The notes: a model not told the origin generated them from the letters alone. A stretch of DNA of 64,000 bases from Lamprocystis purpurea DSM 4197 (GCF_000379525.1 NZ_KB902474.1:70294-134293), one strand, 5' to 3'. Positions 8,812-17,905 are shown, counted from the stretch's first letter. Translations and numbers: made by a program.

Positions 8812-8977
8812 ATTACGGTGACAGCTTACTAAATACAATTACGGTGACAGTTTACGAAATGCAAATAATGTGACGTTACTTCACGTACCTATTGGAGCCA
8901 ACCTTAGATCGGCAGCAAGCTGGTTGCGTTCAAGGCCTATCCGCATTCAGTGCATTTAGTAAACTGTCACCGTAATT
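8811..8977. repeat. Element with two direct and one inverted 24-bp ends
   Basis: The sequence AATTACGGTGACAG(C/T)TTAC(T/G)AAAT occurs at 8811-8834 and 8837-8860, and its reverse complement closes the element at 8954-8977. The 93 bp between them contain no coding frame. Similar inverted ends are typical of small non-autonomous elements mobilised by a transposase supplied elsewhere. The left end coincides with the truncation point of the DUF6883 gene. Confidence 0.7.
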
Positions 8978-9272
8978 CCGACAGGCTGCTAGCGCAGTCC
9001 AACGAATCCCGCGCCGCCGCTGGTGGACTGCGCTGCGCTTGTCCACCCTACGATGTCGCGTGGCCGGAACCGTGACCAAGGCCGGCGCGCGCTACCCTGC
9101 AAACGTCACAATGCCTGTGGCGCGCGCTCATTTTTGATCTCGCTTATTAGGCTTCTTATTCCTGGGGCAAAAGGCAAGATCTGACCTATTGCCCCTAATT
9201 CTTCTTGGCTTCCGAACGAGATCGAGTGAACTGGTTCCGAAACTCCCTGTCTCCGCGGCTGTTTCCGGGGGC
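8978..9272. other. Non-coding stretch with a short palindrome
   Basis: No gene is seen. At about 9023-9052 there is a copy of the GTGGA-TGCGCTGCGCTT-GTCCACCCTAC palindromic motif that also occurs near 51088. The base composition is lower in GC than in the surrounding genes. Confidence 0.4.
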
Positions 9273-9512
9273 TCAAGCAGCAAGCTTTGTAAGCGCATCA
9301 TGCAGACGCATGGCAGTCGCATCGCGTATTGCGACTAGCTCAAACCAGGATGAGGGGTAAAGATAATCTTCTCCAGACTCATCGATAATCCGCACCATTC
9401 CATTTTCCGCATCTTCGTCTACGAGCTCGTAAAGGCGACCCAACGAGATATCTTCCGTAGAAAAATCACCAAGATCATTTTTTTCTAGACAGACGACAAA
9501 TTTTATAGCCAT
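9273..9512 (-). CDS. Small acidic hypothetical protein
   Basis: A 79-residue acidic protein starting MAIKFVVCLEKNDLGDFSTE, with RLYELVDEDAENGMVRIIDE and SGEDYLYPSSWFELVAI. It resembles a family of small conserved proteins common in cyanobacteria and purple sulfur bacteria (pattern 'VCI.N..Y..SLE..K.Y...PD..A....IRVIDESGEDYLYP') with no assigned function. Its start codon overlaps the stop codon of a tiny upstream frame (ATGGCTATAA), which indicates translational coupling. It is intact, unlike most of its neighbours. Confidence 0.6.
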   Translation of the reverse strand: MAIKFVVCLEKNDLGDFSTEDISLGRLYELVDEDAENGMVRIIDESGEDYLYPSSWFELVAIRDATAMRLHDALTKLAA

Positions 9513-9604
9513 TTTTTCACCTTCAGCTTGACTTTGCCTATTCCATGAGCCTCATACCAGTGGATTTCCGCTCTTGCAATATCGCCGGAATCCAGTTCCA
9601 CCAT
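9503..9604 (-). CDS. Short conserved-looking peptide, possibly a truncated gene
   Basis: A 33-residue frame from the ATG at 9604: MVELDSGDIARAEIHWYEAH then GIGKVKLKVKKWL. The HWYEAHGIG pattern is a recognisable conserved ending of small proteins that precede the acidic protein family encoded next. In-frame codons (LEGIKKGIA) lie upstream of the ATG back to a stop, so the start is uncertain and the 5' part may have been lost. It overlaps the following gene by 10 bp. Confidence 0.4.
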   Translation of the reverse strand: MVELDSGDIARAEIHWYEAHGIGKVKLKVKKWL

Positions 9605-9631
9605 CGCGATACCTTTCTTTATGCCCTCCAG

Positions 9632-9844
9632 TCAAGCGGCTAGTTCGATGTAGTCGACCGCACTGGTTGGCTCAGGAATGGGTATTCCATCCTCACGCAG
9701 CCCATCAATGTGAAAAACGATGGCATCCCGAATCTCTGCGCGAACTTCTTCGACCGTGTCACCCGTTGCGACACATCCTGGAAGATCAGGAGCATAAGCC
9801 GAAAAATTCCCTTCAGCTTTCTCGATTACTACAGCATATTGCAT
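9632..9844 (-). CDS. hicB: HicB-family antitoxin
   Basis: A 70-residue HicB-type antitoxin. From MQYAVVIEKAEGNFSAYAPD it continues LPGCVATGDTVEEVRAEIRD and ends with a short linker, without the C-terminal ribbon-helix-helix or HTH domain seen in longer HicB proteins. The start at 9844 is chosen because the four codons upstream (MRCK) are not conserved. HicB binds and neutralises the HicA mRNA interferase. The cognate hicA lies 8 bp upstream but is frameshifted, so this antitoxin is now probably without a local target. Confidence 0.8.
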   Translation of the reverse strand: MQYAVVIEKAEGNFSAYAPDLPGCVATGDTVEEVRAEIRDAIVFHIDGLREDGIPIPEPTSAVDYIELAA

Positions 9845-9852
9845 CTTACACC

Positions 9853-10042
9853 TCACCGCTTCAGTCCGGCTTGCTTGAGGATGCTCGCCTGCGTGCCTGG
9901 GGCCAAGTCATCGCTCGGCTTTCCGGGAACAGTCACCCGGCTTTGCTTCGATGGGTGCTTATACTGCCGATGGCTACCACGTTGGGCCGCTAGCATCCAA
10001 CCATCGTCATCAAGTATATCGAAGGATTTCGGAAACCTTCAT
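9853..10042 (-). pseudogene. hicA: hicA toxin gene, frameshifted
   Basis: Reading from the ATG at 10042 gives MKVSEILRYT followed at once by TGA TGA. One frame over, the sequence continues as intact HicA: DDDGWMLAAQRGSHRQYKHP, then VTVPGKPSDDLAPGTQASIL and KQAGLKR, ending at the stop at 9855-9853. The double-stranded-RNA-binding-like fold and the catalytic histidine in GSHRQYKHP survive. An indel of one base (net shift) about 25 bp into the gene has destroyed the toxin while hicB downstream stays intact. Confidence 0.8.
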
Positions 10043-10682
10043 AGGTACTCACTAATTAAAGAGCCCTGAACCCTTTACCCTCCCAACCGAGGAACCGGAT
10101 GCGGAAAAACTGTACGCTCGTGATTACGCCGGGTAACCTGCGTTCTTATGGCGGAGGCATTTCTTGGATTAATAATTGAGCCTGGCGCCTTTTTTCTTAA
10201 ATTTTAATAACTTGGATGTCTTCCATGATGAAGGTATCTTCGTAGGGCTTTTCGTAAAATCGGCGGACAAACTACCCCATAGCGCGTCGCCTTTTTCTAA
10301 TTGGATCAGGGTTTTTCCAGGTTGTCAAGCCCTTGCGCGCCGCTCCTCGCCGCACCATTCGTGCGTTATGAGGCAAACTTGCCTCATAACGCACGAACGC
10401 GTTGAGGGTACGCCACATAAATCGGGGGATGCCCGCGTGGCTCTGACAAAAGAATGAGAGAAAGCACAATCATGTGAAATATCTTTCTCGGCGAATGCTC
10501 AGGTTGTTTAGAGGCATCGGCAGGGGGCCGCGCTTAGCCTCCCTCCGTATACGCGTTATGAGGCAATCATGCCTCGCAACGCCCAAACGGGTCGGCATAA
10601 ACCGACCGGTGCTTGTGTCGTCACGGCATCAAGCAATGGCACAGTCGCTGTCGCCCGCAGCGACCTTCAGTACACCCGCCCG
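10043..10682. other. 640-bp gene-free region with two palindromes
   Basis: This stretch between hicA and cbbR contains AT-rich sequence (10160-10320), unlike its surroundings. Open frames at 10176-10457 (+) and 10272-10469 (-) overlap the palindrome and have no recognisable domain, so I do not call genes. Two related palindromes are listed separately. Confidence 0.4.
10358..10397. repeat. 40-bp perfect palindrome
   Basis: Arms of 19 bp (TTCGTGCGTTATGAGGCAA and its exact reverse complement) are separated by two bases. There is no T-run after it on either strand, so it is not a standard terminator. A shorter, imperfect relative (GCGTTATGAGGCA... TGCCTCGCAACGC) occurs at 10553-10582. Confidence 0.75.
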
Positions 10683-11618
10683 TCACAATACAGGGCCATG
10701 GTCGCGCGCCCCCGCGGCCTGGGGGGCACCCGCGGCCGTCAGGTGTTCCAGAAAGGTCCGGGAGACGGTCGAGAGCTGTTTCCCCGTCGGATAAACCGCG
10801 TACCAGTGGCGCAGCAAGGGGAAGCCCTGCACGTCCAATATGGCAAAGGCGCCGGATGCGACGTCCAGCGCCAGGGTGTGTTCCGAGAGCACCGCCAGCC
10901 CCAGGCCGCCGGCCACCGACTGCTTCACTGCCTCATTGCTGCCGAGCGTCATGCGTACGCGCGGGCGCAGCCGGTGGGAGGCGAAAAAATCCTCGGCGGC
11001 CAGCCGGGTGCCGGAGCCCTGCTCGCGCATGATGAAGGTCTCGCCCTCCAGCCGGGCCGGGTCGACCGCGTGCACTCCGGCCAGCGGGTGGCCGGCCGGG
11101 GCCAGCATGACCAGCGGGTTGTCCATGAAGGTCTGAACGACCACGCTGAGCCCCTCGGGTACCCGCCCCATGATGTAGAGATCGTCCTGATTCCGCACGA
11201 GCCGGTCCAGGATTTCATCCCGATTGATCACCTCGAGCGCCACCTCGATGCCGGGGTGCGCGCGGCAAAACTCCCCCAGCAGTCGCGGTACCAGGTACTT
11301 GGCCGTGCTGACCATGGACACCCGCAGGCAGCCGCGCTCCAGCCCCTGGGTCTCGGCCAGATCGGTGGCCAACTGGGCCAGACGGCTCAGGATGTCCCGG
11401 CTGGCCGCGTCCACCAGCCGCCCGGCCTCGGTCAGAAAGAGCCGCTTGCCGATCTGTTCGTGCAGGGGCAACCCGACCGCTTCCGCCAACTGCTTGACCT
11501 GAATGGACAGGGCGGCGGGCGTCAGGTGCAGTTCCTCGGCCGCCCTGGTCATGTTGAGGTGACGGGCCAGTACCGGGAAGCTTCGCAGTTGATGGAGGGT
11601 GGCGTGGCGCAGTGTCAT
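10683..11618 (-). CDS. cbbR: CbbR, LysR-type regulator of the RuBisCO operon
   Basis: A 311-residue LysR-type regulator transcribed divergently from cbbL. The N-terminal winged HTH is clear (LHQLRSFPVLARHLNMTRAA, EELHLTPAALSIQVKQLAEA), followed by a linker and a substrate-binding domain (VSMVSTAKYLVPRLLGEFCR). Family knowledge: CbbR activates cbb/cso operons in response to metabolites such as RuBP, PEP or NADPH. The call rests on the family plus the divergent position beside form IA RuBisCO. The start at 11618 is the only good N-terminus. The 138-bp spacer to cbbL probably carries its operator. Confidence 0.9.
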   Translation of the reverse strand: MTLRHATLHQLRSFPVLARHLNMTRAAEELHLTPAALSIQVKQLAEAVGLPLHEQIGKRLFLTEAGRLVDAASRDILSRLAQLATDLAETQGLERGCLRVSMVSTAKYLVPRLLGEFCRAHPGIEVALEVINRDEILDRLVRNQDDLYIMGRVPEGLSVVVQTFMDNPLVMLAPAGHPLAGVHAVDPARLEGETFIMREQGSGTRLAAEDFFASHRLRPRVRMTLGSNEAVKQSVAGGLGLAVLSEHTLALDVASGAFAILDVQGFPLLRHWYAVYPTGKQLSTVSRTFLEHLTAAGAPQAAGARDHGPVL

Positions 11619-11756
11619 CCGGGTCGATCCTCAGGTTTTTGCTAAACGTAATCTTAAGATCTATTTGCTTAACTTGAAGCATCGCGGACTCTAACCTTGC
11701 GCCATCCCGCTCCTCCCCGGCGGGCATCCGCCAGTGACCAAACTCAGGAGACCGCG
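11619..11756 (+). promoter_or_regulatory. cbbR-cbbL divergent control region
   Basis: The 138-bp intergenic region is markedly AT-rich between 11635 and 11680 in otherwise GC-rich DNA. It contains the palindrome ATCTTAAGAT at 11651-11660 and the inverted GCTTAACTTGAAGC at 11668-11681, the type of T-N11-A sites bound by LysR proteins. The cbbL ribosome binding site AGGAG lies at 11746-11750. Promoter hexamers cannot be assigned with confidence. Confidence 0.5.
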
Positions 11757-13178
11757 ATGGCTGTGAAGAAATATGAGGCCGGCGTAAAGGAATACCGGCA
11801 CACCTACTGGGCGCCGGAGTATCTACCCCTGGATTCCGACATCCTCGCCTGCTTCAAGATCACCCCCCAGCCCGGGGTGGATCGGGAGGAGGCCGCCGCG
11901 GCAGTGGCCGCCGAGTCCTCTACCGGCACCTGGACCACGGTCTGGACCGACCTGCTGACCGACATGGACTACTACAAGGGCCGCGCCTACGCCATCGAGG
12001 ATGTGCCGGGTGACGACACCTGCTTCTATGCGTTCATTGCCTATCCGATCGACCTGTTCGAAGAGGGCTCGGTCGTCAACGTGTTCACCTCGCTGGTGGG
12101 CAACGTCTTCGGCTTCAAGGCCGTGCGGGCCCTGCGGTTGGAGGACGTGCGCTTTCCGCTCGCCTATGTGAAGACCTGCAACGGCCCGCCCCATGGTATC
12201 CAGGTCGAGCGCGACAAGATGGATAAATATGGCCGGCCCCTGCTCGGCTGCACCATCAAGCCCAAGCTGGGCCTCTCCGCCAAGAACTACGGCCGGGCGG
12301 TCTACGAGTGCCTGCGCGGCGGTCTGGACTTTACCAAGGACGACGAAAACGTCAACTCCCAGCCCTTCATGCGCTGGCGTGACCGCTTCCTGTTCGTGCA
12401 GGACGCCATCGAGACCGCCGAGGCCGAGACCGGCGAGCGCAAGGGGCATTATCTGAATGTGACAGCCCCGTCGCCGGAGGAAATGTACGAGCGGGCCGAG
12501 TTCGCCAAGGAACTCAAGAGCCCGATCATCATGCACGATTTCCTCACCGGCGGCTTCTGCGCCAACACCGGACTGGCCCGTTGGTGCCGCAAGAACGGCA
12601 TGTTGCTGCACATCCACCGGGCCATGCACGCGGTGGTCGACCGCAACCCGCACCACGGCATCCATTTCCGCGTCCTGGCCAAGGCCCTGCGGCTGTCCGG
12701 CGGCGATCACCTGCACACCGGCACCGTGGTCGGCAAGCTGGAGGGCGACCGCGAGGCCACCATCGGCTGGATCGACCTGCTGCGTGAGTCCTTCGTGCCC
12801 GAGAACCGTGCCCGCGGCATCTTCTTCGATCAGGACTGGGGCTCCATGCCGGGTGTCTTCGCCGTCGCTTCCGGCGGTATCCACGTCTGGCACATGCCGG
12901 CCCTGGTTGCGATCTTCGGCGACGACGCCGTGCTCCAGTTCGGCGGCGGCACCCTGGGTCATCCCTGGGGCAACGCGGCCGGCGCCGCGGCTAACCGGGT
13001 CGCCCTCGAGGCCTGCGTTGAGGCCCGTAACCGCGGTGTCGCGGTGGAAAAGGAAGGCAAGGCGATCCTCACCAAGGCGGCGCAGAGCAGCCCGGCGCTC
13101 AAGATCGCCATGGAGACCTGGAAGGAGATCAAGTTCGAATTCGACACGGTCGATAAGCTCGACGTGCAGAACCGCTGA
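11757..13178 (+). CDS. cbbL: Form IA RuBisCO large subunit
   Basis: A 473-residue large subunit that carboxylates ribulose-1,5-bisphosphate. Seen directly: the activation-site segment [15 protein letters not shown] with the carbamylated lysine, the loop-6-like segment around [24 protein letters not shown] and [18 protein letters not shown]. The sequence is of the carboxysomal form IA type, and the gene is followed directly by cbbS and csoS2. I chose the ATG at 11757 ([20 protein letters not shown]), which has AGGAG 6 bp upstream, over the frame-open TTG/GTG positions at 11697. Packaged by CsoS2 into the alpha-carboxysome. Confidence 0.98.
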   Translation: MAVKKYEAGVKEYRHTYWAPEYLPLDSDILACFKITPQPGVDREEAAAAVAAESSTGTWTTVWTDLLTDMDYYKGRAYAIEDVPGDDTCFYAFIAYPIDLFEEGSVVNVFTSLVGNVFGFKAVRALRLEDVRFPLAYVKTCNGPPHGIQVERDKMDKYGRPLLGCTIKPKLGLSAKNYGRAVYECLRGGLDFTKDDENVNSQPFMRWRDRFLFVQDAIETAEAETGERKGHYLNVTAPSPEEMYERAEFAKELKSPIIMHDFLTGGFCANTGLARWCRKNGMLLHIHRAMHAVVDRNPHHGIHFRVLAKALRLSGGDHLHTGTVVGKLEGDREATIGWIDLLRESFVPENRARGIFFDQDWGSMPGVFAVASGGIHVWHMPALVAIFGDDAVLQFGGGTLGHPWGNAAGAAANRVALEACVEARNRGVAVEKEGKAILTKAAQSSPALKIAMETWKEIKFEFDTVDKLDVQNR

Positions 13179-13210
13179 TTCCATTCACCACGACTGATCA
13201 GGTAACGACC

Positions 13211-13543
13211 ATGGCCGACATGCAGGACTACGAATCGACCCCAAAATACGGCACCTTCTCCTATCTGCCGGAATTCACTGCCGAGCAGACCCGGGAGCAG
13301 ATTGCTTTCATTATCAGTCAGGGCTGGAACCCGGCGATCGAGCACGTGGAGCCCCAGCGTGCGGGTAAATATTACTGGTACATGTGGAAGCTGCCCATGT
13401 TCGGTGAGCAATCGGTGGATCGGGTGCTCGGTGAAATCGAGGCCTGCCACCGTGCCCATCCCGCCAACCATGTGCGGCTGATCGGCTACGACAACTTCTC
13501 CCAGAGTCAGGGGTTGCAGTTCGTCGTCCACCGCGGCCGGTAA
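13211..13543 (+). CDS. cbbS: Form IA RuBisCO small subunit
   Basis: A 110-residue small subunit that caps the L8 core to form L8S8. It has the usual features: [20 protein letters not shown] at the N-terminus, [20 protein letters not shown] in the middle and the C-terminal [20 protein letters not shown] strand. The gene lies 32 bp after cbbL with its own ribosome binding site region and is co-transcribed. In alpha-carboxysomes the CsoS2 N-terminal repeats bind at the interface of large and small subunits, so this subunit contributes to cargo capture. Confidence 0.98.
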   Translation: MADMQDYESTPKYGTFSYLPEFTAEQTREQIAFIISQGWNPAIEHVEPQRAGKYYWYMWKLPMFGEQSVDRVLGEIEACHRAHPANHVRLIGYDNFSQSQGLQFVVHRGR

Positions 13544-13618
13544 ACCCGTCGACCGCCCGTTGCGCTGCCGACCCCCTGGTTCGGCCGGCCCGCACCACAG
13601 CATGAGGGAGATTTGAAC

Positions 13619-16330
13619 ATGTCTGGTCCCACGCCCACCACCGCGCTGAGCGGCAAGGCGCTGGCGCTGGCGCGACGTCGCGACCAGGCCCAGCGCGGCG
13701 GTCGCGCCCAGTCTTCGTCCGCCGGGGCGCGCAACGCGCCAAGGACGGCGGCACCGGCGCGCCCCGAACCAGTGCCAAGGCCAAGCGGCGTCGATCCGGT
13801 CGCTGCTCCTGCTCAGGCGCAGACGTTCGACGCTCCCGCCGACCTGACCCCGGCGTCCACGACGGCGGTGCCGGCCGGAATGTCACCGGGTGGGGCGACC
13901 AACGGCCGCGATCTCGCCCGCGCACGCCGCGCGGCGCAGGCGCGGGCCGGTGCTCAGGGCCGGCCTTCCCGCCCGGCCCGGCAGCGCAGCGGCGCCACCG
14001 CCTTCGCCGGCTCCCCGGCCGCGCCCCTGGTGGCCCCGGCGGCGCAGAGCGCAGTAGTCAGCGCCGGCGCGGAACCGGTCGGCAGTGGAGAATCAGGCGC
14101 CGGGGACGCGGATCTCCTGGACGCCATCTGTTCATTGGTCGAGGCGGCCCCGTCGAATGAGGGGCTGCCGGCCTCGGTCCGCGAGCTGTGCCGCGAGCGT
14201 CGCCGTGATCTCTCCCACCGGGGTCAGGCCGCGCTGCCCGCCAGCCCGCGCGGCCTGGCCGCGGGGCGCGGGTCCGCCCGGATCCGCCCCGGTGCGGCCG
14301 GGCCTGCCGTTTCGGTCCGCGACCTGGCGCGCCAGCGGCGGGCCGAGTTGGGAAAGAACGGCCGCGGCACCCCGTCGGACTATCGGCCCAGCGGCCGGGT
14401 GCGCCCGCCCGCCCCGGCCAAGGTCGCGCTCGGCACCACCCTTTCCGGCAGCGCCGTCACCGGGACCCTGGTCGAGCGCAACCCGAAGGTCACCGGCAAT
14501 GAGCCCGGCACCTGCCGGGTGATCACCGGCACCGAATACATCGGCGCCGAGCAGTTCGACCAATTCTGCGGCACCCGGCCGCTGCCCCCTGTCCCCAAGG
14601 TCGGCGTGAGCGCGACCAGCCAGGGCCAGCGGATGACCGGTACCGAGGTCGGCCGCTCGCCGCGCGTGACCGGGGACGAGTCCGGTGCCTGCCGTTCGGT
14701 CACCGGCACCGAGTACCTGGGGAGCGAGGCCCTCGCCGACTTCTGCCCCAGCAGCCCCGGCAACACCATGCTGCCCGCGCGTCCGGCGAAGGTCGCCGTG
14801 GGTGCAACCGAGCGCAAGGGTCTGGTCGTCACCGGCACCGATGAGGCCCGTTCCGGGGCGGTGACCGGCGCCGATGCCGGCGCCCGGCGCGCCGTCACCG
14901 GGTCGCAGTACGCCGATGCCGGGCTGGCCCGTCTGACCATCAACGGCCCGCCGTCCAAGGTCGCGCTAACGCACACCCTGGCGGGCCGCCCGGTGTCGGG
15001 CACCGAGGTCGGGCGCTCGGTCAAGGTCACCGGTGACGAGGCCGGTGCCTGCCGGCCGGTGTCCGGAACCGAATATCTGTCCAACGAGCAGTTCCAGACC
15101 ATCTGCCGGACCCGTCCGGAACCGCCCCCGCCCAAGGTCGGCGAGGACAGCAGTCGTGCCGGTCAACGAATCACCGGTAACCTGGTGGATCGTTCGCCCA
15201 AGGTGACGGGGAACGAGCCCGGCGCCTGTGAGCGGGTGACCGGCTCCCAGTATGGCCAAACCAGCCTGTGCGACGGCGCCCCGGTCAAGGTGTCGGCGAT
15301 GCACACCCTGGCTGGACGGACGCTGACCGGCACCGCGGTGAGCCTCGGAGCCGATCCGATCCCAAACTTGGGCCCAAAACTGACCGGTGACGAGCACGGA
15401 GAGTGCCAGCTCGTCACCGGGACCGAGTACGTCGGTCAGGAGCAGTACCAGGCGTACTGCGAAGGCACTCCCGCCCCCCGTGCGGACAAGGTCGGCGTCA
15501 GCCGGACCGAGCGGGGACAACAGGTGTCCGGCGTCATGCTCGGGCGCAGCCCATTGGTCACCGGTAACGAGCCCGGCAGCGCCAGCGCCATCACCGGTAC
15601 GCCCTACGGCGGCGGCCCGCGTCAAGGCCAGTCGGAAGGCTGCGCCTGCGGCGGGGCCTGTGGTTGCGGCGGCCACTCGGCGACGCAGCCGCGGGTGGAG
15701 ACGGCGCCCGCGGCCCCAGCCCCGGCCGCCCGCCGCGTCCCGCGCTATCTGGCGCCGGCCGACCAGCCGTTGCCGTACGCCGAACCGCGGCCGCCGGCCG
15801 CCCCGGGCCCGGCTGACTTCAGCATCGTCTCCCCGGCGCGGGCGGCGCGCGGACGCATCACCGGCAATGCACTCGGCAGCGTCGGCAGCGGCGGCCTGAG
15901 CCGGATCACCGGTCCGGTCAATCTGGCCGCGGGCCTGGTTTCCGGCACCCCGGAGTTCCGTTATCGGGACGAACAGCCCACCGACTACCACGCGCCGGCC
16001 TTCAGTGCGCCGGCCGCGGTCGCGGCGGCACCGGCCGTGCCGATGGAAGAACCCGTCGGCCGGATCACCGGCGAGGGGCGGGACAGCGGGCGGCGCATCA
16101 CCGGCGATGACTGGGCGCGCAGCGGGCGGGTCACGGGCACCGAGGGCCATTGGGCCCAAGGCCGCAACCTGACTCTGCGCGGCGAGAACCGGCTGCCCAT
16201 GGCCGCCGGCGCTTGGGGCAACAAGGACCTGGAGCGCCCCGCGCCCCCGCCCCCGGCCCGGGTCACGGGCAGCAGCGGCGGCAATACCAAGGGGACCTGC
16301 GTCACCTACTCGGGCGGGGCTCGGGGCTAA
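13619..16330 (+). CDS. csoS2: CsoS2 carboxysome assembly scaffold
   Basis: A 903-residue disordered scaffold that links RuBisCO to the shell. N-terminal region: four basic RuBisCO-binding repeats (LALARRRDQAQRGG, DLARARRAAQARAG, VRELCRERRRDLSHRG, VRDLARQRRAELGKNG) between residues about 15 and 250. Middle region: seven M-repeats of about 50 residues, each with the triple V(T/S)G motifs and a Cys-Cys pair in most copies (for example RSPRVTGDESGACRSVTGTE). C-terminal region: further ITG motifs ending CVTYSGGARG, expected to bind the shell interior. The ATG at 13619 is used; a TTG two codons earlier is unlikely. Several species make two isoforms by ribosomal frameshifting; I could not identify a slippery site here. 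Confidence 0.95.
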   Translation: MSGPTPTTALSGKALALARRRDQAQRGGRAQSSSAGARNAPRTAAPARPEPVPRPSGVDPVAAPAQAQTFDAPADLTPASTTAVPAGMSPGGATNGRDLARARRAAQARAGAQGRPSRPARQRSGATAFAGSPAAPLVAPAAQSAVVSAGAEPVGSGESGAGDADLLDAICSLVEAAPSNEGLPASVRELCRERRRDLSHRGQAALPASPRGLAAGRGSARIRPGAAGPAVSVRDLARQRRAELGKNGRGTPSDYRPSGRVRPPAPAKVALGTTLSGSAVTGTLVERNPKVTGNEPGTCRVITGTEYIGAEQFDQFCGTRPLPPVPKVGVSATSQGQRMTGTEVGRSPRVTGDESGACRSVTGTEYLGSEALADFCPSSPGNTMLPARPAKVAVGATERKGLVVTGTDEARSGAVTGADAGARRAVTGSQYADAGLARLTINGPPSKVALTHTLAGRPVSGTEVGRSVKVTGDEAGACRPVSGTEYLSNEQFQTICRTRPEPPPPKVGEDSSRAGQRITGNLVDRSPKVTGNEPGACERVTGSQYGQTSLCDGAPVKVSAMHTLAGRTLTGTAVSLGADPIPNLGPKLTGDEHGECQLVTGTEYVGQEQYQAYCEGTPAPRADKVGVSRTERGQQVSGVMLGRSPLVTGNEPGSASAITGTPYGGGPRQGQSEGCACGGACGCGGHSATQPRVETAPAAPAPAARRVPRYLAPADQPLPYAEPRPPAAPGPADFSIVSPARAARGRITGNALGSVGSGGLSRITGPVNLAAGLVSGTPEFRYRDEQPTDYHAPAFSAPAAVAAAPAVPMEEPVGRITGEGRDSGRRITGDDWARSGRVTGTEGHWAQGRNLTLRGENRLPMAAGAWGNKDLERPAPPPPARVTGSSGGNTKGTCVTYSGGARG

Positions 16331-16348
16331 GCGGGAGTCGGATGGACC

Positions 16349-17905
16349 ATGAATACCCGTAATGCCTATGCACTGCGCGCCCGCAAGGCCACTGGGACCC
16401 GCCCGGCAGCGGCCGCCGCGGTCGCCTCCAGCGCGCCGCCCGCCCGGTCTGTGCCGGTCGTCGACGCCGGCGCTTCGGCGTCGGTCGGCGGGTCGTCGGC
16501 GCTGGGGTCCCATGCCCTGACCGACCGGGCCGCCAACGCCCGGCTGGCCTATTGCGAGGAATCGGTGAAGGGCCGCTTCGACGCCATCGTCCCGGCCCTG
16601 CAGGCCATCGCCGGCCTGCCGCGTGATGCCGACTTCCCGGAGCGGGCCCAGGCCTTGGCCCAGGCGCGGCTTGGCTACGCCCTGCCCGCGGCGGTGCTGG
16701 CCTCGGCCTGGATCGCCGGGCCCGATCTCAGGGCGCTGTTCGCGCACTGCACCTTCGGCGCCTTGCGGGCGGCCATCGCACAGTTCACCCAGGATCTCCT
16801 GGCCCAGCGCGAGACCGCCCGCGACGCCAGCAATTTCTTTCTGGAGTGCGGCTTCCACGCGGTCGACATCAGTCCTTGCGCGGATGGCCGACTCAAGGGC
16901 CTGTTGCGCTACATCCTGCGCCTGCCGCTGTCCTCGTTCACCTGGCACAAGGCCTACGCCGGCGCCCTGTTCGACATCGAGACCGACGTGCGCCACTGGA
17001 TGGCGGCCGAGTTGCGGCGCTACCGCGAGGGCGTGCCCAGCACCGCCGACGCCAACACCCGCTATCTCAAGGTCGCGGTCTATCACATCAGCAGCTCGGC
17101 CCCCGGCCACGAGGGCTGTGCGGCCCACGGCAGCAACGAACACCGGGCGATCGATGCGGCGCTGGAGCGTTTGAATCAGTTCCGGCAGGCGATCGAGAAC
17201 TCCTTTTGCTGCGGCGCCGGCACCGATCTGCTGCTGATCGGGGTGGATACCGATACCGATGCCATCCGCATCCATACCCCGGATGCCCAGGGCGCGCTGA
17301 ATGCCTATCGCTATGTGGATAACGCCCAGGTCTTTCGGGACACCCAGGGCCTCTCGGCCGATCAGGCCCGACTGGCGGTCCATGAGGCGATCCGCGCCGC
17401 CGCCGCGACCACCGGCTGGGGGGCAGGCACCGGCGAACCCCACGAGGGGATGCGCCGACTGATTGCCAATCTGCTGATCAACAACCTGTCCCAGATCGAC
17501 TATGTGCAGGAGTTGTACGACGGCTGCTACCCGGATGTGGGCCACGCGGAGCGCTACATCAGCGTCGGCGACGGCTTCGAGGAGGTGCAGTTGCGCAACA
17601 TCTCCTACTACTCGCATTTGCATACGGTGGAGGAGGGCGCGGCCCATCTGGACGTCGGCATCAAGATCTTCAAAGGGCTGAACCTCAAACGGGGCCTGCC
17701 GATCCCGGTCGCGGTGCATTACCGCTACGACAGCCAGGTGCCCGGTGCCCGCGAGCGCACCATCGAGAAGGTGCGGCGGGTCGCGGCGGCGATCGGCGCG
17801 CGCTATCCGGACCTGTCCGGCCAGGGCCTGCTGATCTGCCAGTTGTCGGTGCAGGACCGGCCCGCGGGCAGCCCGCTCGAATTGGTTGACGGAGGGACGC
17901 TATGA
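16349..17905 (+). CDS. csoS3: Carboxysomal carbonic anhydrase CsoSCA (CsoS3)
   Basis: A 518-residue epsilon-class beta-type carbonic anhydrase that converts bicarbonate to CO2 inside the carboxysome. Zinc-site candidates seen: Cys in SPCADGRLKG, with the Asp and Arg of the Cys-x-Asp-x-Arg dyad region, the histidine-rich GHEGCAAHGSNE, and CCGAGTD. The disordered N-terminal 70 residues (RNAYALRARKATGTRPA) resemble the RuBisCO-docking peptide of characterised homologues. The gene lies 18 bp after csoS2, and its stop codon overlaps the csoS4A start (ATGA). Confidence 0.95.
   Translation: MNTRNAYALRARKATGTRPAAAAAVASSAPPARSVPVVDAGASASVGGSSALGSHALTDRAANARLAYCEESVKGRFDAIVPALQAIAGLPRDADFPERAQALAQARLGYALPAAVLASAWIAGPDLRALFAHCTFGALRAAIAQFTQDLLAQRETARDASNFFLECGFHAVDISPCADGRLKGLLRYILRLPLSSFTWHKAYAGALFDIETDVRHWMAAELRRYREGVPSTADANTRYLKVAVYHISSSAPGHEGCAAHGSNEHRAIDAALERLNQFRQAIENSFCCGAGTDLLLIGVDTDTDAIRIHTPDAQGALNAYRYVDNAQVFRDTQGLSADQARLAVHEAIRAAAATTGWGAGTGEPHEGMRRLIANLLINNLSQIDYVQELYDGCYPDVGHAERYISVGDGFEEVQLRNISYYSHLHTVEEGAAHLDVGIKIFKGLNLKRGLPIPVAVHYRYDSQVPGARERTIEKVRRVAAAIGARYPDLSGQGLLICQLSVQDRPAGSPLELVDGGTL

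Noticed and set aside
10176-10469. Small ORFs on both strands between hicA and cbbR
   Set aside because: They overlap a perfect palindrome, have no domain or ribosome binding site and contradict each other.
11823-13184. 453-codon antisense frame across cbbL
   Set aside because: Mirror of the cbbL codon structure; cbbL itself is unambiguous.
14966-17719. 917-codon antisense frame across csoS2 and csoSCA
   Set aside because: Shadow of GC-rich coding sequence; the plus-strand genes are certain carboxysome genes, and the antisense product has no recognisable domain.
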